From Micromonospora sp. H61 (GTDB taxonomy: Bacteria; Actinomycetota; Actinomycetes; Mycobacteriales; Micromonosporaceae), in contig NZ_JAGPXY010000023.1 in the NCBI RefSeq assembly GCF_018070325.1, positions 29,747 through 93,746 of the forward strand: a DNA stretch of 64,000 nt, read 5' to 3'. The position numbers and the translations under genes are program-made. Numbering within the stretch: position 1 is the first letter of the stretch; each line of letters begins with the position of its first letter. Below the pieces are notes generated by a model that saw only the letters and a list, made by a program, of their open reading frames with translations, was not told the origin of the DNA and did not search any database. Below are positions 1-8,964 of this stretch, in pieces.

Positions 1-372
1 CCGGGCGCGACCGTACGCGTCCCGCATCTTCCCCAGGGAGTTACGGAAACCAGCGGAGATGGCCTCCCCGTTCTCGGCCTCCGGGATGCCCGCCTTCTCC
101 ACCTTGCGGCGCGCGGCCTCGCTGGCCTGCTCCGCCCCGTCGAAGAGCCGCACCAGGTTCTCCTTGGCCTGCGCCGGCGTGGTCTGCGCGGTCATCTGCT
201 CATCGGTGCTGCTGGTCAGCTTGTTGATCTCGGAGCGCCACGGGGTGAGGGCACCGCAGACCGAGGCCGCCCAGGCCCGTGGGCTGGGACCCCCGCCGCA
301 GCCGGCCAGGACGACGATCGTGGCCAGGACCACCGTGAACTTTCCGGCGGCAGACGCCCGGCACGTACGCAT
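1..372 (-). CDS. Putative lipoprotein, partial (C-terminus off window)
   Basis: Reading the minus strand from ATG at 372 gives 124 in-frame codons to the window edge without a stop. Residues 10-24 form a hydrophobic stretch ending in a lipobox (VLAGC), so this should be an exported, lipid-anchored protein. The mature part seen so far is short, charged and Ala/Glu/Lys rich, suggestive of helices, and I do not recognise a domain. It lies downstream of and codirectional with hppA, 51 bp away. Start choice rests on the signal peptide fit; no strong ribosome site is visible. Confidence 0.6.
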   Translation of the reverse strand, partial: MRTCRASAAGKFTVVLATIVVLAGCGGGPSPRAWAASVCGALTPWRSEINKLTSSTDEQMTAQTTPAQAKENLVRLFDGAEQASEAARRKVEKAGIPEAENGEAISAGFRNSLGKMRDAYGRAR

Positions 373-423
373 GCGTTGCAGCGTACGGCCTTTGGCCAGG
401 TGTGGCATCGGGCCGTTCCTGGA

Positions 424-2784
424 TCAGGCGTTTACCGTCTCCGGGCGGTGATCGGTGCTGCCCGCGCCGGTGCTGCCATCGGCGTCCGAGTCGGACATCG
501 CGATGCCCTTGCGCTTGCTGAACACCACCGACGCCACGATGATCAGCGTCGCGACCAGCGCGATGCCGACCCGCAGGCCGACGTTGCGCTCGTCGCCGAC
601 GCTCCAGGCCACCACGGCGGGAGCGATCAGCAGCGAGACCAGGTTCATCACCTTGAGCAGCGGGTTGATCGCCGGGCCGGCGGTGTCCTTGAACGGGTCA
701 CCGACGGTGTCGCCGATGACAGTGGCGGCGTGCGCCTCGGAGCCCTTGCCGCCGTACGCGCCGTCCTCGACAAGCTTCTTGGCGTTGTCCCAGGCCCCAC
801 CGGAGTTGGACAGGAACACCGCCATCAGCGTGCCGGCACCGATCGCACCGGCCAGGTACGCCGCGAGCGCGCCGGGCCCGAGGCCGAAGCCGACAGCGAT
901 CGGCGCCAGGATGGCGAGCAGGCCGGGGGTCATCAGCTCGCGCTGCGCGTCCCGGGTGCAGATGTCGACGACCTTGCCGTACTCCGGGCGCTGGGTGCCG
1001 TCCATGATGCCGGGCAGCTCACGGAACTGCCGGCGGACCTCCATCACCACGGCGCCGGCCGAGCGGGACACCGCGTTGATGGCCAGCCCGGAGAAGAGGA
1101 AGACCACCGCTGCGCCGATGATCAGGCCGACCAGGTTGCGCGGGTTCGCCACGTTCAGCGCGTTGAGGATCTCGTTGCCGACGTCGCCCACGCCGGCCGT
1201 CGCGTACGCGCTGCTGAGCGTGTCGGTGTACGAGCCGAACAGCGCGGTCGCGGCGAGCACCGCCGTGGCGATCGCGATGCCCTTGGTGATCGCCTTGGTG
1301 GTGTTGCCGACCGCGTCCAGCTCGGTCAGCGTGCGAGCGCCGTGCTCGTCGATGTCGCCGGACATCTCGGCGATGCCCTGGGCGTTGTCGGAGATCGGCC
1401 CGAAGGTGTCCATCGCGACGATCACGCCGACAGTGGTGAGCAGGCCGGTGCCGGCCAGCGCCACAGCGAACAGCGACAGCGTGATGGAGCTGCCGCCGAG
1501 CAGGAAGGCGCCGAAGACGCCGGCGCCGATCAGCAGCGCCGAGTAGACAGCCGACTCCAGGCCGATGCTGATGCCGGCCAGGATCACTGTCGCCGCACCG
1601 GTCTGCGAGCTCTTGCCGATGTCCTGCACCGGTCGGCGCTTGGTTTCGGTGAAGTAGCCGGTCAGCGCCTGGATCGCGGCGGCCAGCACGATGCCGATCA
1701 CGACCGCGCCGATGGCCACCAGTCGCGGATTGCCGGTGGCGTCGGTGAGGCCACTGTCGAACTCGCCGAACGTCGCCGGCAGGTACGCGTACGCGGCGAT
1801 CGCCACCAGCACCGCGGAGAGCACCGCAGACAGATAGAAGGCCCGGTTGATCGCGGTCAGGGCGTTACGGTCGGACGCGCGCAGCCGGGTGATGAAGACG
1901 CCGACGATCGCGATCAGCACGCCGATGGTGGAGATGATCAGCGGGAAGACCAGGCCCTGCTCGCCGAAGGCGGCGCGGCCGAGGATCAGCGCGGCGACCA
2001 GCGTGACCGCGTACGACTCGAACAGGTCGGCGGCCATGCCGGCGCAGTCACCGACGTTGTCGCCCACGTTGTCGGCGATGGTGGCGGCGTTGCGCGGGTC
2101 ATCCTCGGGGATGCCCTGCTCGACCTTGCCGACCAGGTCGGCGCCGACGTCGGCGGCCTTGGTGAAGATGCCGCCGCCGACCCGCATGAACATCGCGAGC
2201 AGCGCGGCGCCGAAGCCGAAGCCCTCCAGCACTGTGGGCGCGTCACCCCGGTAGACGAGGACGACCAGCGCCGCACCGAAGAGGCCGAGGCCGACGGTGA
2301 GGAAGCCGACGACGCCGCCGGTCCGGAAAGCGATCTTCATGGCGGCCTCGCGGCCACCTGCTCGCTCCCGCGCGGCGGCGGCCACGCGCAGGTTGGCGCG
2401 GGTGGCCAACCACATGCCGGCGCCGCCGATGAACGCGCTGAACAGGGCGCCCACCACGAAGAAGAGCGAACGGCCGATCTTCACGGCCAGCTCACTGCCA
2501 TCGGTGTCGTGCACCGGAAGCAGGAAGAGCAGCACGACGGCGACGACGACGAAGATCGCCAGGGTGCGGAATTGCCGGAGCAGGTAGGCCGAGGCGCCCT
2601 CCTGGACCGCCCCCGAGATCTCCTGCATTTTCTCGGTGCCCTTACCAGCGGCCAGCACCGTTTTCGTCAGGGCGGCAGCGAAACCGAGTGCCACCAGCGC
2701 GACAACCGCGGCGATGACGACGTAGGTGACATTGCTTCCGGTAAGGGAAAGCCCGCCGCCGTCGGCGGCCAAGGTCTCGGACAT
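424..2784 (-). CDS. hppA: K+-independent membrane-bound proton-translocating pyrophosphatase
   Basis: A 786-aa polytopic membrane protein that hydrolyses pyrophosphate and pumps protons across the cytoplasmic membrane. The pyrophosphate/Mg-binding signature DVGADLVGKVE and the following acidic stretch with DNVGDNVGDCAG are intact, and the C-terminal DTVGDPFKDTAGP motif is present. The segment GNTTKAITKG has Lys where K+-dependent enzymes have Ala, so it belongs to the K+-independent class. The open frame extends to 2901, but ATG at 2784 is preceded by a perfect AGGAGG and starts right before the first membrane helix, so I chose it. It is transcribed away from the bldG pair. Confidence 0.95.
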   Translation of the reverse strand: MSETLAADGGGLSLTGSNVTYVVIAAVVALVALGFAAALTKTVLAAGKGTEKMQEISGAVQEGASAYLLRQFRTLAIFVVVAVVLLFLLPVHDTDGSELAVKIGRSLFFVVGALFSAFIGGAGMWLATRANLRVAAAARERAGGREAAMKIAFRTGGVVGFLTVGLGLFGAALVVLVYRGDAPTVLEGFGFGAALLAMFMRVGGGIFTKAADVGADLVGKVEQGIPEDDPRNAATIADNVGDNVGDCAGMAADLFESYAVTLVAALILGRAAFGEQGLVFPLIISTIGVLIAIVGVFITRLRASDRNALTAINRAFYLSAVLSAVLVAIAAYAYLPATFGEFDSGLTDATGNPRLVAIGAVVIGIVLAAAIQALTGYFTETKRRPVQDIGKSSQTGAATVILAGISIGLESAVYSALLIGAGVFGAFLLGGSSITLSLFAVALAGTGLLTTVGVIVAMDTFGPISDNAQGIAEMSGDIDEHGARTLTELDAVGNTTKAITKGIAIATAVLAATALFGSYTDTLSSAYATAGVGDVGNEILNALNVANPRNLVGLIIGAAVVFLFSGLAINAVSRSAGAVVMEVRRQFRELPGIMDGTQRPEYGKVVDICTRDAQRELMTPGLLAILAPIAVGFGLGPGALAAYLAGAIGAGTLMAVFLSNSGGAWDNAKKLVEDGAYGGKGSEAHAATVIGDTVGDPFKDTAGPAINPLLKVMNLVSLLIAPAVVAWSVGDERNVGLRVGIALVATLIIVASVVFSKRKGIAMSDSDADGSTGAGSTDHRPETVNA

Positions 2785-2943
2785 CTGTGTCCTCCTGTTA
2801 CCGAACAATCGCGCCGGTGAGTGGAGACGCACTGACCGACGCCTGGATGCGGACTCGCAAGCGCGCGCCAACCCACCAGCGGACCAGCGATGAACACCCA
2901 TACCCGCTGGCTGCGGGATAGGTCACTTGCTGACAACCCGGGT

Positions 2944-2974
2944 ACTGTAGCCCTCCGCAGTGTTGGAGGTCACA
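2944..2974 (-). promoter_or_regulatory. Weak candidate promoter for hppA
   Basis: On the minus strand TGTGAC (2969-2974) and TACAGT (2944-2949) are separated by 19 bp, about 160 bp upstream of the hppA start. The spacing is one or two bases long for a consensus promoter. The rest of 2785-3055 holds no credible gene. Confidence 0.25.
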
Positions 2975-3055
2975 CCCAGGTGGCACCGTGTCGCGATGAT
3001 CTTCGTCGCTGTGTTATGAAACGAAATCTGATATAGGGCCCCATCCATGCAAAGA

Positions 3056-3085
3056 AGGCCGCATCCCCGGCAGGGGACGCGGCCT
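3056..3085 (-). terminator. Terminator of the bldG operon
   Basis: A 13-bp stem with one mismatch and a GGC loop lies 16 bp beyond the stop of the RsbW-like gene. It carries no strong U-tract, as is common in actinomycetes. Confidence 0.65.
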
Positions 3086-3100
3086 ACGCAGCGGAACTGA

Positions 3101-3538
3101 TCAGCGGCCGACGGGCCACACCATCCGTACCTCGGTGCCGATGCCCTCGTCGACCGGGCGCACCTGGAGGTCCTCGACGAAGCCGGCGAGCAGCGCGAAG
3201 CCGACGCCGGTGGTCAGCGCCTCATCGGTCAGCGACTCGTTGGCCAATTCGTCCGGCGGCAGCGCGGTCAGACCGATACCCGCCTCGATCGGCGCCCGGT
3301 CCACCACCCGCACTGCGTACGAGCCACCGTCGGACATCTCCACCAGCACCGGGTCGGCCAGGCCGTACTGCCGGTGCAGGGCCACCGCGCGCGTGCACGC
3401 CTCACCGATGGCCAGGCGCACCTCGTCCAGCAGGTCCTCACGCACCCCGGCCCGCCGGGCGACGGCGACGCCGACCAGGCGGGCGGTGCGCACGTGCACC
3501 GGGGCGGGCGAGAAGGAGAGCTTGACTGTCGCCATCAC
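3101..3538 (-). CDS. RsbW-like ATP-binding anti-sigma factor
   Basis: A 145-aa HATPase_c_2 protein of the RsbW/SpoIIAB type, a serine kinase/anti-sigma factor predicted to bind a sigma factor or phosphorylate the STAS partner encoded just upstream. The N-box region around [13 protein letters not shown] and the glycine-bearing segment [10 protein letters not shown] are visible; the ATP-lid is short. GTG at 3538 overlaps the bldG stop by four bases and ATG at 3535 overlaps by one, so either start is translationally coupled. In Streptomyces the gene after bldG also encodes such a protein (ApgA), which supports the pairing. Confidence 0.8.
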   Translation of the reverse strand: MMATVKLSFSPAPVHVRTARLVGVAVARRAGVREDLLDEVRLAIGEACTRAVALHRQYGLADPVLVEMSDGGSYAVRVVDRAPIEAGIGLTALPPDELANESLTDEALTTGVGFALLAGFVEDLQVRPVDEGIGTEVRMVWPVGR

Positions 3539-3891
3539 GCGCCGGCGCCCGCCGAGTCGGCGCTGATCGCCGCGTCGACCGTCGGGTGCAGCGGAAACAC
3601 CTGGTCCAGCGCGGTGATCCGGAAGATCTTGAGCAGCGGTTCCTTGTCGCAGACCAGCGCGAACGAACCGGCGGCCGAGCGGAGCCGCTTGAGCGCGCCG
3701 ACCAGCACGCCCAGACCGGTGGAGTCGAGGAAGTCCACCCGACCGAGGTCGACCACCACGTGACGGGCGCCACCGTCGATCAGTTCGAGGAGTCGTTCAC
3801 GGAGCCGGGGCGCGGTGTAGACGTCCACCTCACCACCGACCTCGAGCACCGTGTGCTCTCCCACGGTGCGGGTCGCCAGTGACAGCTCCAT
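3535..3891 (-). CDS. bldG: Anti-sigma factor antagonist BldG (STAS domain)
   Basis: A 118-aa STAS-domain protein closely matching my memory of Streptomyces BldG: it begins with LSLATRTVG, continues with [12 protein letters not shown], and has the phosphorylation segment [13 protein letters not shown] with its conserved Ser. BldG controls developmental and stress sigma factors by sequestering anti-sigma factors, and phosphorylation of the Ser switches it off. A GAGGAGG ribosome site precedes ATG 3891. The divergent neighbour is a DECH-box helicase, the same arrangement as in Streptomyces, so the symbol is fairly safe. Confidence 0.88.
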   Translation of the reverse strand: MELSLATRTVGEHTVLEVGGEVDVYTAPRLRERLLELIDGGARHVVVDLGRVDFLDSTGLGVLVGALKRLRSAAGSFALVCDKEPLLKIFRITALDQVFPLHPTVDAAISADSAGAGA

Positions 3892-3986
3892 CGGTCCTCC
3901 TCGCCAGAGCCGTAAACTCTCGTGGGCATCTAACCACTACCGCCGGGACGGCCTGCGGACGCCAGCGGAGGCTTCCCCTTACCCCG

Positions 3987-6452
3987 GTGTCCGACTTTTC
4001 ATCTCCGAACACCAGTGCGAGAGTGCAGGGCGTGACCTCCAACGACTTCAGCTCCGCGCGCGGCACGCCGCGCCACGACCTGGAGTCGTCGTCCGCGGCC
4101 ACCGTATCCGCTGGTCCCGGCCCCGGGCCAGCCCCGGCCGACCTGCTGCGCCGGCTACGCGCCCGGGGCGCCGCCGACCCGGTCACCCACGTCGAGCGGG
4201 TGCCGGCCCGCGCCGGGGTGCCCGCGCCGTGGCCGTCGTGGGCACCGGCGGAGTTGCGCACGGCGTTCACCCGACGCGGCGTGGTCGCGCCCTGGCAACA
4301 CCAGGCCGAGGCGGCCAACCTGGCGTACGAGGGCCAGCACGTGGTCGTCGCCACCGGCACCGCGTCCGGCAAGTCACTGGCGTACCAGCTGCCCGCCCTG
4401 GCCACAGTGCTCGCCGACCCCCGGGCCACGGTGCTCTACCTGGCGCCGACCAAGGCGCTCGCCGCCGACCAACTGCGCGCCGTCGCCGCGCTGGAGCTGG
4501 AGGGGGTACGCCCCGCCTGCTACGACGGGGACACTCCGCGCACCGAGCGGGAGTGGATCCGCCGGCACTCCCGGTTCGTGCTGACCAACCCGGACATGCT
4601 GCACCACGGCATCCTGCCCGGGCACGCCCAATGGTCCGGCTTCCTGCGCCGACTCGCGTACGTGGTGATCGACGAGTGCCACACCTACCGGGGCGTGTTC
4701 GGCTCGCACGTCGCGCACGTGCTGCGTCGGCTGCGCCGGCAGTGCGCCCGGTTCGGGGCCACCCCGGTGTTCGTGCTCGCCTCGGCCACCTCCGGCGACC
4801 CGGCCACCGCTGCCGGACGGCTGACCGGCCTGCCGGTGACAGCGGTCACCGAGGACGCCTCCCCCCGTGGCGGGGTGACCTTCGCGCTCTGGGAACCGCC
4901 GCTGCTGCCACCCGACTCGTCGGCCTCTTCTCCGGTGCCGCCGCAGGCGACCGGCGAGCACGACGAGCTTCACCAGGTCCGTCGGTCGGCGCTGCGCGAG
5001 ACCGCGGACCTGCTCGCCGACACGGTCGCCGAGGGGGTACGCACCCTCGCGTTCGTCCGCTCCCGCAAGGGCGCCGAGGTGGTGGCCGCCAACGCGCGTC
5101 GAGCGCTGGACGACGCGGTGCCGGGGCTCGGTGACCGGGTGGCCGCCTACCGGGGCGGTTACCTGCGGGAGGAGCGGCGCGAGCTGGAAAGGGCCCTGCT
5201 GCACGGCGACCTGCTCGGCCTGGCCTCCACCAACGCGCTGGAGCTGGGCGTGGACCTGGTCGGGCTCGACGCGGTGCTGATCTGCGGCTACCCGGGCACC
5301 CGGGCGTCGCTGTGGCAGCAGGCGGGCCGCGCCGGGCGTTCCGGGCAGGAGGCCCTCGCGGTGCTGGTGGCCCGGGACGACCCCCTGGACACCTACCTGG
5401 TGCACCACCCGGAGGCGATCTTCGGCGCGCCGGTGGAGGCGACGGTGCTCGACCCGGCCAACCCGTACGTGCTGGCACCGCAGCTGGCCTGCGCCGCGGT
5501 GGAGGCGCCGCTCACCCCGGCCGACCTGGTGCTCTTCGGTGAGGGGGCGAAGGAGGCGGTCGACCAACTGGTCGCGGCGGGGGCGCTGCGGCAGCGGCCC
5601 ACCGGTTGGTACTGGCGGCACCGGGAGCGGCCCGAGGTCGACCTGCGCGGCGAGGGCGGCGCCCCGGTCGCCGTGGTGGAGTCGTCGACCGGTCGGCTGC
5701 TCGGCACTGTCGACGGCGGCTCGTCGCACTTCCTGCTGCACTCCGGCGCGATCTATCTGCACCAGGGCGTCTCGTACGTGGTCGACCAACTCGACCTGGC
5801 CGACGGTTGCGCGCTGGTGCGCGCCGAAGAGCCGGACTGGTCCACCCACGCCCGCGACGTCACCGACGTGTCCGTGGTGTCGGTGCGCTCCTACGTGGAC
5901 GCCGGGCCGGTCGGCATGTTCCTCGGCGAGGTGGATGTGACCAGCCAGGTGGTGTCGTACCAGCGGCGGCGGATCGCCACCGGCGAGGTGATCGACACCC
6001 GACCGCTCGACCTGCCCGCCCGGGAGCTGCGCACGGTGGCGGTCTGGTTCACCCTGTCACCGCAGTCGTTGGCCCTCGCCGGGGTCCAGCCGGCCGACGT
6101 GCCGGGTGCGCTGCACGCCGCCGAACACGCCGCGATCGGCCTGCTGCCGCTGATGGCCACCTGCGACCGGTGGGACATCGGTGGGCTCTCCACCGCGCTG
6201 CACCCGGACACCGAGGCGCCGACCGTCTTCGTCTACGACGGGCATCCGGGCGGTGCCGGGTTCGCCGAGCGGGCGTACGGAACGGCGGCGGCGTGGCTGC
6301 GGGCCACCCGGGACGCGATCGCGGAGTGCGGCTGCGACGCCGGCTGCCCGTCCTGCGTGCAGTCACCGAAGTGCGGCAACGGCAACAACCCGCTCTCCAA
6401 GCCGGACGCGATCCGGGTCCTCGACGTGGTGTTGGCGAACCTGCCGGACTGA
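3987..6452 (+). CDS. SF2 DNA helicase of the SftH/MrfA (DUF1998) clade
   Basis: An 821-aa superfamily II helicase. Motif I is GTASGKS (about 120 residues in), motif II is DECH, and motif VI is QQAGRAGRSGQ. The C-terminal DUF1998-type part ends in a four-cysteine metal-binding cluster (CGCDAGCPSC then KCGNG). Mycobacterial SftH and Bacillus MrfA (YprA) share this architecture; they are 3'-to-5' DNA helicases and MrfA acts in mitomycin repair. Divergent from bldG. The start is uncertain: GTG 3987, 4023 and 4032 are all possible and none has a well-spaced ribosome site. Its DECH helicase neighbourhood gives its name to the TadE-like family found at 7.9 kb. Confidence 0.88.
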   Translation: MSDFSSPNTSARVQGVTSNDFSSARGTPRHDLESSSAATVSAGPGPGPAPADLLRRLRARGAADPVTHVERVPARAGVPAPWPSWAPAELRTAFTRRGVVAPWQHQAEAANLAYEGQHVVVATGTASGKSLAYQLPALATVLADPRATVLYLAPTKALAADQLRAVAALELEGVRPACYDGDTPRTEREWIRRHSRFVLTNPDMLHHGILPGHAQWSGFLRRLAYVVIDECHTYRGVFGSHVAHVLRRLRRQCARFGATPVFVLASATSGDPATAAGRLTGLPVTAVTEDASPRGGVTFALWEPPLLPPDSSASSPVPPQATGEHDELHQVRRSALRETADLLADTVAEGVRTLAFVRSRKGAEVVAANARRALDDAVPGLGDRVAAYRGGYLREERRELERALLHGDLLGLASTNALELGVDLVGLDAVLICGYPGTRASLWQQAGRAGRSGQEALAVLVARDDPLDTYLVHHPEAIFGAPVEATVLDPANPYVLAPQLACAAVEAPLTPADLVLFGEGAKEAVDQLVAAGALRQRPTGWYWRHRERPEVDLRGEGGAPVAVVESSTGRLLGTVDGGSSHFLLHSGAIYLHQGVSYVVDQLDLADGCALVRAEEPDWSTHARDVTDVSVVSVRSYVDAGPVGMFLGEVDVTSQVVSYQRRRIATGEVIDTRPLDLPARELRTVAVWFTLSPQSLALAGVQPADVPGALHAAEHAAIGLLPLMATCDRWDIGGLSTALHPDTEAPTVFVYDGHPGGAGFAERAYGTAAAWLRATRDAIAECGCDAGCPSCVQSPKCGNGNNPLSKPDAIRVLDVVLANLPD

Positions 6453-6551
6453 GCGGCTTGCATGAATCGGCATGGCACGGGGCACAATGATGTGGGAGCG
6501 CTTCCATCGATGCCAATGTTGCTGATCGCCCCCCGTGCCCGAGGAGAAGCT

Positions 6552-6761
6552 GTGGCCGACACCATCGCCGAGACCGTCGACCTGCTCTACACCATCGACC
6601 AGGACAATCTCACCCTCGACCAGCAGATCGCGCTGGGGTCGGCACTGGCCGCCCTGGCCCAGGCGGAACGGCTGGAACAGATCAACGAGCGGCTGCGCGG
6701 CATCCACCAGGTCCTTAACACCTGGGCGCTGCGGGCCGCGACCTCCGTCGACAGTCGCTGA
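6552..6761 (+). CDS. Small conserved hypothetical protein
   Basis: A 69-aa acidic, helical, cytoplasmic protein with no motif I recognise. GTG 6552 follows GAGGAG at 6541-6546 with good spacing; a longer reading from 6462 lacks this. The first half is rich in Asp, Leu and Thr, the second half has an amphipathic pattern (AERLEQINERL) that could form a dimerising helix. It sits between the helicase and the LURP-one-like gene on the same strand. Confidence 0.55.
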   Translation: MADTIAETVDLLYTIDQDNLTLDQQIALGSALAALAQAERLEQINERLRGIHQVLNTWALRAATSVDSR

Positions 6762-6926
6762 GGTCTCCCGGAGCGATCCTGCCAGGGCACCAGTGATCAC
6801 TCCGGGCTGGGTAGTCGTCCGGCGACCTCGACGGCTACCCAGCAGCAACTGATCATGGACAGCGGGGAGGGCGGCACTTGTCGGGCTGTGCGAGACTCCG
6901 GCGCACCAACCCCCAGAGGAGTACAC

Positions 6927-7505
6927 ATGCAGCTCGACAACTTGCAGGGCCAGCACCAGTTCCACATCCGCCAGCGACTGCGCATGATGGTCAACCAGTA
7001 CGAGGTCCGGGCGGTCTCCCCCGACGGCACCGAGGGTGAGCTGCTGGCGTTCGCGCAGCAGAAGCGGCTCGCCTTCAAGGAGCAGGTGACCATCTACACG
7101 GACGACTCCAAGCAGCAGCCCCTGCTCGGCTTCAAGGCCCGCCAGCGCATCGACCTCGGCGCCACCTACGACGTCACCGACGCGGCCGGCAACCCGATCG
7201 GCCTGTTCCGCAAGGACTTCGCCCAGTCGCTGCTGCGGTCCACCTGGCACGTCGAGCAGGGCGGCCTGCCGCAGGTGACGGGCCAGGAGCGCAGCATGCC
7301 GGTGGCACTGCTGCGTCGATTCGTCGACTCGCTGTCCTGGCTGCCGTACCACTTCGACTTCACCGCGAACGGCCAGCCGGTCTTCACCGTGGTCAAGAAG
7401 TGGGGCCTGCGCGACAAGTACGTCGTCGAGGTGCAGAACCCGCAGATCGACCGTCGCCTGGTCATCGCGATGGCCGTCGCCCTCGACGCGCTCCAGGCCC
7501 GCTGA
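6927..7505 (+). CDS. LURP-one-related / scramblase-like domain protein
   Basis: A 192-aa protein of the LURP-one-related (LOR, DUF567) fold, a 12-stranded barrel around a central helix shared with plant LURP1, Tubby C-terminal domains and phospholipid scramblases. The repeated pattern of short beta strands with polar turns (YDVTDAAGNPIG, then FDFTANGQPVFTVVKKW) is typical, and the C-terminal hydrophobic helix VIAMAVALDAL fits the family. Bacterial members have no settled function. ATG 6927 follows GAGGAG at 6916-6921. A strong hairpin lies downstream, so it is probably the last gene of its transcript. Confidence 0.75.
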   Translation: MQLDNLQGQHQFHIRQRLRMMVNQYEVRAVSPDGTEGELLAFAQQKRLAFKEQVTIYTDDSKQQPLLGFKARQRIDLGATYDVTDAAGNPIGLFRKDFAQSLLRSTWHVEQGGLPQVTGQERSMPVALLRRFVDSLSWLPYHFDFTANGQPVFTVVKKWGLRDKYVVEVQNPQIDRRLVIAMAVALDALQAR

Positions 7506-7576
7506 CACACCCGGCCCGGACCAGGGCGGCGCGGCGACCCTCCACGGTCGCCGTAGCAGCCACCCAATCCTCGGCT

Positions 7577-7615
7577 GCCGGCCGGGACCGGGACCTCGAC
7601 CAGGTCCCGGCCGGC
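7577..7615 (+). terminator. Strong hairpin terminator after the LURP-one gene
   Basis: Two perfect 13-base arms (7577-7589 and 7603-7615) enclose a 13-nt loop, 72 bp past the stop codon. G+C-rich without a U-tract. Confidence 0.6.
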
Positions 7616-7650
7616 AGGCCGCGCTCTGCTCTGGCCGCGCCCGGCCGGCA

Positions 7651-7775
7651 GGCCGTTGGACCGCGCTCCCGGGCGGGAGGCCGTCGGGGACCGCGCTCCC
7701 GGGCGGGAGGCCGTTGGACCGCACGCCCCTGCCGGCGCGCCGTTGGACCCTCCTCAGGCGCGAGGCCGTTGGTGA
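7651..7775. repeat. Intergenic imperfect repeats
   Basis: An exact 26-bp direct repeat occupies 7659-7684 and 7689-7714, and the core GGCCGTTGG recurs near 7651, 7709, 7764 and 7881, with a shortened copy at 7739. This fills the 413-bp gap between two convergent genes. I see no credible ORF here. Confidence 0.6.
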
Positions 7776-7918
7776 CTCGGCCCCTGACGGGTCCGGTCTC
7801 CCTTTGGAGCTGATGTCGTAAACGCATCACCCTTGATGTCCTAACCGATTCAGCTCCACAGCACCCACCAATCCCACCAGGGCCGTTGGCTCCTTGAGCA
7901 GGCGCCGGCCAGTGCGGG

Positions 7919-8332
7919 TCAGCCCCGCACCGGGCCGGCGCGGGCGCTCGCCGCGGCCACCCGGGTCAGGCCGGGTAGTGGCGTGAACGCCACCTCGACC
8001 GTCACCAGCACGTCCAACCCGTCGAGGTGGCAGCCGACCAGCCGGCCATTGTTGCGACCGGCCAGGTCAGCAGCGGACGCGCAGGCCACCACGTCGCCGT
8101 CGAGCGCTCGGGCCGCCCCGGCCAGCGCGCCGAGGTCGGCTGCTACCGCCGCCCGCTGACTCGCCATTCCGGCGGCGACGATGGCGGCGCCGAACGTCCC
8201 GAACACCACGAATACGAGCCCCATCGCCAGCAGCAGGACCGTCGCGCCACCTCGCTGGCGGTCCGGCCGGCCAGCAACCAGCCCTCCGGCAGCCGGTTCT
8301 CCACCGGCGCGGGGTGATGGATCTGTTCGCAC
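7919..8332 (-). CDS. TadG/TadE-like pilus minor protein (Rv3654c-like)
   Basis: A 137-aa protein with one membrane segment (about residues 30-50, VLLLAMGLVFVVFGTFGAA) followed by an alanine-rich helix with the pattern AAVAADLGALAGA, typical of the Tad-type proteins named for the helicase/secretion neighbourhood. Predicted to be anchored in the cytoplasmic membrane and to take part in Flp-type pilus or secretion assembly. GTG 8332 overlaps the upstream stop by one base; TTG 8338 is an alternative. It is the last gene of the tad operon. Confidence 0.7.
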   Translation of the reverse strand: MRTDPSPRAGGEPAAGGLVAGRPDRQRGGATVLLLAMGLVFVVFGTFGAAIVAAGMASQRAAVAADLGALAGAARALDGDVVACASAADLAGRNNGRLVGCHLDGLDVLVTVEVAFTPLPGLTRVAAASARAGPVRG

Positions 8333-8778
8333 TACCAACTCCCCTCGTGAGCGCCCGGTTCGACGGCGGCGACGGCGGTGGCGACCACTGTGATTCGCGG
8401 TAACCGGCCGCCCAGCGTCCGGACGGGGGCCCGTACCGTCGCCTGCACCCGGTCGCCGTCGACGGACACCGAAACCGTCGCGCCCGGCGGCGCCGCACGG
8501 CCACCCTCCGCGCTGCCGTCCGCGCCCCGGGCGGCGGCGAGCGCAGCCTCCCGGGCCGCGTGCAGGCAGCCCGCCTGTGCGCTGACGGCGTTGACAGCGG
8601 TCAGGCCGACCAGCAGGAGCAGGAGCAGCGCCGGCAGGCCGGCCGCCAGTTCGGCGGTGAAGGACCCCCGGTCCCCGCCAACGGTCCGCGCGAGGACGTG
8701 AAGTCTCCGCCCGGCGCGTGCCGCCAGCCCGGGAACACTCGACCCTGGATCGCGGCCGGCCGGCCGGCGCTCGATCAC
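8332..8778 (-). CDS. TadE-family minor pilin-like protein
   Basis: A 148-aa protein with an N-terminal TadE-type segment (GSFTAELAAGLPALLLLLLVG) in which the Glu five residues into the hydrophobic stretch corresponds to the conserved pilin-like position. The C-terminal half is predicted to lie outside the membrane and form beta strands. GTG 8778 overlaps the stop of the preceding small gene (GTGA). It probably acts as a minor pilin or priming subunit of the Tad apparatus. Confidence 0.72.
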   Translation of the reverse strand: MIERRPAGRDPGSSVPGLAARAGRRLHVLARTVGGDRGSFTAELAAGLPALLLLLLVGLTAVNAVSAQAGCLHAAREAALAAARGADGSAEGGRAAPPGATVSVSVDGDRVQATVRAPVRTLGGRLPRITVVATAVAAVEPGAHEGSW

Positions 8779-8942
8779 TTCAGTGCCCGGTCGATGACGG
8801 CGGTCAGCGCCGACTGGACGTTGCCGGAGGTCAGCACCTTCAACAGGATCCCGGCGAAGGCGACCGCGGCGAGGGTACCCACGGCGTACTCGGCCGTGTT
8901 CATCCCGGCATCGCCGCGCAGGCGAGCGATGAGTTTGCGCAT
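8775..8942 (-). CDS. Flp pilin-like small protein (DUF4244 type)
   Basis: A 55-aa protein reading MRKLIARLRGDAGMNTAEYA, then a single hydrophobic helix (VGTLAAVAFAGILLKVL). The G followed by MNTAEYA is the Flp-like prepilin processing pattern with the Glu at +5, so this is likely the major pilin subunit. It lies 22 bp downstream of the tadC stop and overlaps tadE by four bases. Confidence 0.75.
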   Translation of the reverse strand: MRKLIARLRGDAGMNTAEYAVGTLAAVAFAGILLKVLTSGNVQSALTAVIDRALK

Positions 8943-8964
8943 GACTGTTTCCCTTCTCGATGGG

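Noticed and set aside
376..2820. Long open frame opposite hppA
   Set aside because: A high-G+C antisense shadow of hppA, rich in Arg, Asp and Gly, without domain features or a ribosome site.
3879..3986. Upstream start for the SF2 helicase at 3879
   Set aside because: It would overlap bldG on the other strand and the residues do not look like a protein N-terminus.
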